DNA of 64,000 nucleotides from Hydractinia symbiolongicarpus (Eukaryota > Cnidaria > Hydrozoa > Anthoathecata > Hydractiniidae), in contig NC_079885.1 in the NCBI RefSeq assembly GCF_029227915.1, positions 14,395,001 through 14,459,000 on the forward strand, in the 5' to 3' direction. The notes beneath the pieces were generated by a model. That model ran no database searches, was not told the DNA's origin, and was given only the letters and a program-made list of their open reading frames with translations. The position numbers were made by a program, and so were the translations under genes. Positions 58,739-64,000 of the stretch are shown here, one piece after another (within the stretch, counting starts at the first letter, position 1; each line of letters begins with the position of its first letter).

Positions 58739-58858
58739 GTCTACGACCATACCACGATGAACACACCTGTTCTCGTCCGATCACGGAAGTTAAGCATCGT
58801 CGGGCCGGGATAGTACTTGGATGGGGGAACCGCCTGGGATCTCCCGGTGTCGTAGGCT
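58739..58858 (+). rRNA. 5S rRNA copy 105 (insA/A101T)
   Basis: 120 nt, TAGTAAAT box; same gene as copies 80, 84 and 110. Confidence 0.97.
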
Positions 58859-59310
58859 ATTGACTTTTTCACGTTACATTATTTATCATTACGACTGTGA
58901 CGTATCTTTTTTACGCAATAGCCGCTAAGTAAATCAAGTAAGAGACATGATTAGAAGTTGCTTTCCCTTAAAAAGGGCTACAATCTTGCTGCAATAAATG
59001 CGCCACGTCGCAAATGAATGGATTACGAGCGTCAGACAAAGAAAATGGCGATGTACTTACTTTGCTAACTAACTTTGTCATATGAAAATTAAGCCTGAAA
59101 GTGCCTTAGATTGCCTTCGTTGGAACTTTTTACCGGAAATCTTAAAGCGCATTATTTTCGTAAAGAATCGATAGCGCTTAAAAAGAGCTTTCAAATGCAC
59201 ATAAACACGAACTATTTCCGATCACCCAGTCAAGAATTATGATCTTTAAAGTTTGAACCATTTTCGATGTAATGTGCTAATAAATCGTAGATATCTACCC
59301 GTATGGTATT

Positions 59311-59429
59311 GTCTACGACCATACCATGATGAACACACCTGTTCTCGTCCGATCACGGAAGTTAAGCATCGTCGGGCCGGGATAGTACTTGGATGGGGGA
59401 CCGCCTGGGAACTCCCGGTGTCGTAGGCT
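59311..59429 (+). rRNA. 5S rRNA copy 106 (C17T; leader insertion)
   Basis: C17T (ACCATGAT) is a CpG transition keeping a U-G pair in helix II. The leader reads GTATGGTATT instead of GTATGTTT, a 2-base insertion that moves the TATA-like box to about -33. Start-site choice may shift. Confidence 0.95.
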
Positions 59430-59878
59430 ATTGACTTTTTCACGTTACATTATTTATTATTACGATTGTGACGTATCTTTTTTACGCAATAGCCGCTGAG
59501 TAAATCATGTAAGGGACTTGATTAGAAGTTTCTTTCCCTTCAAAACGGCTACGATCTGGCTGCAATTAATGCGCCACGTCGCAAATGAATGGATTACGAG
59601 CGTCAGACAAAGAAAATGGCGATGTAGTTAATTTGCTAATTAACTTTGTCATATGAAAATTAAGTCTGAAAGTACCCTAGATTGCCTTCGTTGGAACTTT
59701 TACAGGAAATCTTAAAGCGCATGGTTGTCGTAAATAATTGATAGCGCATGAAAAGAGCTTTCAAATGCACATAAACACGACCTATTGCGGATAATCCAGT
59801 CAAGAAATTTGACCTTTAAAGTTTAAACCATTTTCGATGTAATGTGCTAATAAATCGTAGATATCTGCCCGTTTGTTT

Positions 59879-59997
59879 GTCTACGACCATACCACGATGA
59901 ACACACCTGTTCTCGTCCGATCACGGAAGTTTAGCATCGTCGGGCCGCGATAGTACTTGGATGGGGAACCGCCTGGGAACTCCCGGTGTCGTAGGCT
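59879..59997 (+). rRNA. 5S rRNA copy 107 (A54T, G70C, G89A)
   Basis: A54T in the A box and G70C (GCCGCGATAG) breaking the G70-C105 pair of helix V. Likely impaired. Confidence 0.94.
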
Positions 59998-60447
59998 ATT
60001 GACTTTTTCACGTTACATTATTTATCATTACGATTGTGACGTATCTTTTTTACGCAATAGCCGCTGAGTAAATCATGTAAGGGACTTGATTAGAAGTTTC
60101 TTTCCCTTCAAAACGGCTACGATCTGGCTGCAATTAATGCGCCACGTCGCAAATGAATGGATTACGAGCGTCAGACAAAGAAAATGGCGATGTAGTTTAT
60201 TTGCTAATTAACTTTGTCATATGAAAATTAAGTCTGAAAGTACCCTAGATTGCCTTCGTTGGAACTTTTTACCGGAAATCTTAAAGCGCATGGTTGTTGT
60301 AAGTAATGGATAGCGCTTGAAAAGAGCTTTCAAATGCACGTAAACACGACATATTTCGGATAATCCAGTCAAGAAATATGACCTTTAAAATTTAAACCAT
60401 TTTCGATGTAATGTGCTAATAATTCGTAGATATCTGCCCGTTTGTTT

Positions 60448-60565
60448 GTCTACGACCATACCACGATGAACACACCTGTTTTCGTCCGATCACGGAAGTT
60501 AAGCATCGTCGGGCCGGGATAGTACTTGGATGGGGGACCGCCTGGAACTCCCGGTGTCGTAGGCT
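60448..60565 (+). rRNA. 5S rRNA copy 108 (C34T; 118 nt, one G lost)
   Basis: The only 118-nt copy: one G of 97-99 is missing (CCTGGAACTCCC), within or next to box C. The distal T run is broken (ATCTCTTTTACG). Confidence 0.95.
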
Positions 60566-61014
60566 ATTGACTTTTTCACGTTACATTATTTATCACTACG
60601 ACTGTGACGTATCTCTTTTACGCAATAGCCGCTGAGTAAATCAAGTAAGAGACATGATTAGAATTTGCTTTCCCTTAAAAAGGGCTACAATCTTGCTGCA
60701 ATAAATGCACCACGTCGCAAATGAATGGATTAAGAGCGTCAGACAAAGAAAATCGCGATGTAGTTACTTTGCTAATTAACTTTGTCATATGAAAATTTAG
60801 TCTGAAAGTACCCCAGATTGCCTTCGTTGGAACTTTTTACCGGAAATCTTAAAGCGCATGGTTGTCGTAAATAATTGATAGCGCTTGAAAAGAGCTTTCA
60901 AATGCGCATAAACACGACCTATTGCGGATAATCCAGTCAAAAATATGACCTTTAAAGTTTAAACCATTTTCGATGTAATGTGCTAATAAATCGTAGATAT
61001 CTGCCCGTTTGTTT

Positions 61015-61133
61015 GTCTACGACCATACCACGATGAACACACCTGTTCTCGTCCGATCACGGAAGTTAAGCATCGTTGGGCCGCGATAGTACTTGGATGG
61101 GGGACCGCCTGGGAACTCCCGGTGTCGTAGGCT
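61015..61133 (+). rRNA. 5S rRNA copy 109 (C63T, G70C)
   Basis: G70C shared with copy 107. Flank ATTGGCTTTTT. The upstream spacer has lost one base (GTCAAAAATATG). Confidence 0.95.
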
Positions 61134-61583
61134 ATTGGCTTTTTCACGTTACATTATTTATCATTACGATTGTGACGTATCTTTTTTACGCAATATCCGC
61201 TGAGTAAATCATGTAAGGGACTTGATTAGAAGTTTCTTTCCCTTCAAAACGGCTACGATCTGGCTGCAATTAATGCGCCACGTCGCAAATGAATGGATTA
61301 CGAGCGTCAGACAAAGAAAATGGCGATGTAGTTAATTTGCTAATTAACTTTGTCATATGAAAATTAAGTCTGAAAGTACCCTAGATTGCCTTCGTTGGAA
61401 CTTTTTACCGGAAATCTTAAAGCGCATTATTGTCGTAAAGAATCGATAGCGCTTAAAAAGAGCTTTCAAATGCACATAAACTCGACCTATTTCCGATCAC
61501 CCAGTCAAGAAATATGATCTTTAAAATTTGAACCATTTTCGATGTAATGTGCTAGTAAATCGTAGATATCTGCCCGTATGTTT

Positions 61584-61703
61584 GTCTACGACCATACCAC
61601 GATGAACACACCTGTTCTCGTCCGATCACGGAAGTTAAGCATCGTCGGGCCGGGATAGTACTTGGATGGGGGAACCGCCTGGGATCTCCCGGTGTCGTAG
61701 GCT
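61584..61703 (+). rRNA. 5S rRNA copy 110 (insA/A101T)
   Basis: 120 nt, TAGTAAAT box. The spacer that follows has TTTATTAATTAACTATG, altering the TGCT loop. Confidence 0.97.
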
Positions 61704-62153
61704 ATTGACTTTTTCACGTTACATTATTTATCATTACGACTGTGACGTATCTTTTTTACGCAATAGCCGCTAAGTAAATCAAGTAAGGGACATGATTAGA
61801 AGTTTCTTTCCCCTAAAAAGGGATACAATCTTGCTGCATTAAATGCGCCACGTCGCAAATAAATGGATTAAGAGCGTCAGACAAAGAAAATGGCGATGTA
61901 GTTACTTTATTAATTAACTATGTCATAAGAAAATTAAGTCTGAAAGTACCCTAGATTGCCTTCGTTGGAACTTTTTATCGGAAATCTTAAAGCGCATGGT
62001 TGTCGTAAATAATGGATAGCGCTTGAAAAGAGCTTTCAAATGCACATAAACACGACATATTTCGGATAATCCAGTCAAGAAATATGACCTTTAAAATTTA
62101 AACCATTTTCGATGTAATGTGCTAATAATTCGTAGATATCTGCCCGTTTGTTT

Positions 62154-62272
62154 GTCTACGACCATACCACGATGAACACACCTGTTCTCGTCCGATCACG
62201 GAAGTTAAGCATCGTCCGGCCGGGATAGTACTTGGATGGGGAACCGCCTGGGAACTCCCGGTGTCGTAGGCT
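62154..62272 (+). rRNA. 5S rRNA copy 111 (G64C, G89A)
   Basis: G64C (CGTCCGGCC) breaks the C15-G64 pair of helix II. TAATAATT box. Confidence 0.96.
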
Positions 62273-62722
62273 ATTGACTTTTTCACGTTACATTATTTAT
62301 CGTTACGACTGTGACGTATCTTTTTTACGCAATAGCCGCTAAGTAAATCAAGTAAGGGACATGATTAGAAGTTTCTTTCCCCTAAAAAGGGCTACAATCT
62401 TGCTGCAAAAAATGCGCCACGTCGCAAATGAATGGATTAAGAGCGTCAGACAAAGAAAATGGCGATGTAGTTACTTTGCTAATTAACTTTGTCATAAGAA
62501 AATTAAGTCTGAAAGTACCCTAGATTGCCTTCGTTGGAACTTTTTACCGGAAATCTTAAAGCGCATGGTTGTCGTAAATAATGGATAGCGCTTGAAAAGA
62601 GCTTTCAAATGCAAATAAACACGACATATTTCGGATAATCCAGTCAAGAAATATGACCTTTAAAATTTAAACCATTTTCGATGTAATGTGCTAATAATTC
62701 GTAGATATCTGCCCGTTTGTTT

Positions 62723-62841
62723 GTCTACGACCATACCACGATGAACACACCTGTTCTCGTCCGATCACGGAAGTTAAGCATCGTCCGGCCGGGATAGTAC
62801 TTGGATGGGGAACCGCCTGGGAACTCCCGGTGTCGTAGGCT
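62723..62841 (+). rRNA. 5S rRNA copy 112 (G64C, G89A)
   Basis: Same gene as copy 111 and a near-identical spacer, so a recent tandem duplicate. Confidence 0.96.
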
Positions 62842-63291
62842 ATTGACTTTTTCACGTTACATTATTTATCATTACGACTGTGACGTATCTTTTTTACGCA
62901 ATAGCCGCTAAGTAAATCAAGTAAGGGACATGATTAGAAGTTTCTTTCCCCTAAAAAGGGCTACAATCTTGCTGCAAAAAATGCGCCACGTCGCAAATGA
63001 ATGGATTAAGAGCGTCAGACAAAGAAAATGGCGACGTAGTTACTTTGTTAATTAACTTTGTCATAAGAAAATTAAGTCTGAAAGTACCCTAGATTGCCTT
63101 CGTTGGAACTTTTTACCGGAAATCTTAAAGCGCATGGTTGTCGTAAATAATGGATAGCGCTTGAAAAGAGCTTTCAAATGCACATAAACACGACATATTT
63201 CGGATAATCCAGTCAAAAAATATGACCTTTAAAATTTAAATCATTTTCGATGTAATGTGCTAATAATTCGTAGATATCTGCCCGTTTGTTT

Positions 63292-63410
63292 CTCTACGAC
63301 CATACCACGATGAACACACCTGTTCTCGTCCGATCACGGAAGTTAAGCATCGTCGGGCCGGGATAGTACTTGGATGGGGGACCGCCTGGGAACTCCCGGT
63401 GTCGTAGGCT
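63292..63410 (+). rRNA. 5S rRNA copy 113 (G1C)
   Basis: The first base is C instead of G (TTTCTCTACG), the only copy with a changed start nucleotide. It removes the G1-C118 pair and the usual purine start. Confidence 0.95.
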
Positions 63411-63860
63411 ATTGACTTTTTCACGTTACATTATTTATCATTACGACTGTGACGTATCTTTTTTACGCAATAGCCGCTAACTAAATCAAGTAAGGGACAT
63501 GATTAGAAGTTTCTTTCCCCTAAAAAGGGCTACAATCTTGCTGCAAAAAATGCGCCACGTCGCAAATGAATGGATTAAGAGCGTCAGACAAAGAAAATGG
63601 CGATGTAGTTACTTTGCTAATTAACTTTGTCATAAGAAAATTAAGTCTGAAAGTACCCTAGATTGCCTTCGTTGGAACTTTTGACCGGAAATCTTAAAGC
63701 GCATGGTTGTCGTAAATAATGGATAGCGCTTGAAAAGAGCTTTCAAATGCACATAAACACGACATATTTCGGCTAATCCAGTCAAGAAATATGACCTTTA
63801 AAATTTAAACCATTTTCGATGTAATGTGCTAATAATTCGTAGATATCTGCCCGTTTGTTT

Positions 63861-63979
63861 GTCTACGACCATACCACGATGAACACACCTGTTCTCGTCC
63901 GATCACCGAAGTTAAGCATCGTCGGGCCGGGATAGTACTTGGATGGGGGACCGCCTGGGAACTCCCGGTGTCGTAGGCT
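63861..63979 (+). rRNA. 5S rRNA copy 114 (G47C)
   Basis: G47C (GATCACCGAAG) disturbs helix III. TAATAATT box. Last copy; the window ends 21 bases into its spacer. Confidence 0.96.
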
Positions 63980-64000
63980 ATTGACTTTTTCACGTTACAT
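63980..64000. other. Start of spacer after copy 114
   Basis: Holds the ATTGAC flank, the T5 terminator and the beginning of the hairpin left arm before the window ends. Confidence 0.95.

Larger units (their letters stand above)
1..64000 (+). repeat. 5S rDNA tandem array, unit about 569 bp
   Basis: The window is one uninterrupted head-to-tail array. The start-to-start distance is 567-572 bases for nearly all units; exceptions are 202 (copies 32 to 33), 815 across the truncated copy, and 556 twice (copies 102 to 104). Every unit is one 5S gene followed by about 450 bases of AT-rich spacer. All spacers hold the same ordered elements: proximal T run, hairpin with a second T run, a short hairpin around TTTCCC, a TGCT-loop hairpin, a GGAACTTTTTACCGG block, an AAGAGC hairpin, a 5S-like relic, a TATA-like box and a short palindrome. 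They carry no gene that I can support; the elements are annotated below in representative units. Such arrays make the 5S rRNA of the large ribosomal subunit through RNA polymerase III and TFIIIA/B/C. The array continues beyond both ends. Confidence 0.98.

Noticed and set aside
1-64000. CRISPR array or bacterial repeat region
   Set aside because: The repeats are 569 bp long with a eukaryotic 5S gene, internal Pol III promoter and T-run terminators; there are no short direct repeats with unique spacers.

Overview
The whole window is a single head-to-tail tandem array of 5S ribosomal RNA genes on the + strand. I count 113 full-length gene copies and one truncated copy. Each is about 119 bases long and is separated from the next by about 450 bases of spacer, giving a unit of about 569 bases. 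No protein-coding gene, tRNA, transposon or other RNA gene could be supported, and the array runs off both ends of the window.

The organism is a eukaryote, most likely an invertebrate animal. The gene has a metazoan-type 5S secondary structure, a TFIIIA-type internal promoter, a TATA-like box near -30, and a T-run RNA polymerase III terminator just past the gene. It looks more arthropod-like or other protostome-like than vertebrate-like, but I cannot name the species.

Numbering used throughout: the reference 119-nt gene is the sequence of copies 3, 9, 13, 18 and others (21 identical copies); position 1 is the G of GTCTACGACC and position 119 the T of GTAGGCT. Upstream positions are negative. 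'Class B' means G85A, an extra A between 89 and 90, and A101T (120 nt). 'insA/A101T' lacks G85A. 'Class C' means G89A plus G93A. 'Class D' means G99A plus C106T. Length classes are 94 copies of 119 nt, 18 of 120 nt and one of 118 nt.

Layout: 1-275 is spacer of a unit that starts upstream. Copies 1-31 (276-17469) are very regular and made of repeated multi-unit blocks (copies 11-15 and 16-20; 20-22 and 23-25; 26-28 and 29-31). At 18043/18044 a spacer deletion puts copies 32 and 33 only 83 bases apart and removes a terminator. Copies 36-61 (19826-34163) are dominated by genes with G37A and G99C alternating with class D genes. At 36078 a rearrangement leaves a 39-nt 5S stub. Copies 78-85 are a recent 4-unit duplication. 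Copies 85-88 and 95-98 are related blocks ten units apart. From about 55.9 kb to the right end a local subtype with a TAATAATT box takes over.

The most interesting signals are: an excess of C-to-T and G-to-A changes at CpG sites inside the genes, suggesting germline methylation of the array; a degenerate piece of 5S sequence inside every spacer about 95 bases upstream of the gene; paired-base changes preserving spacer hairpins; and visible recombination junctions.
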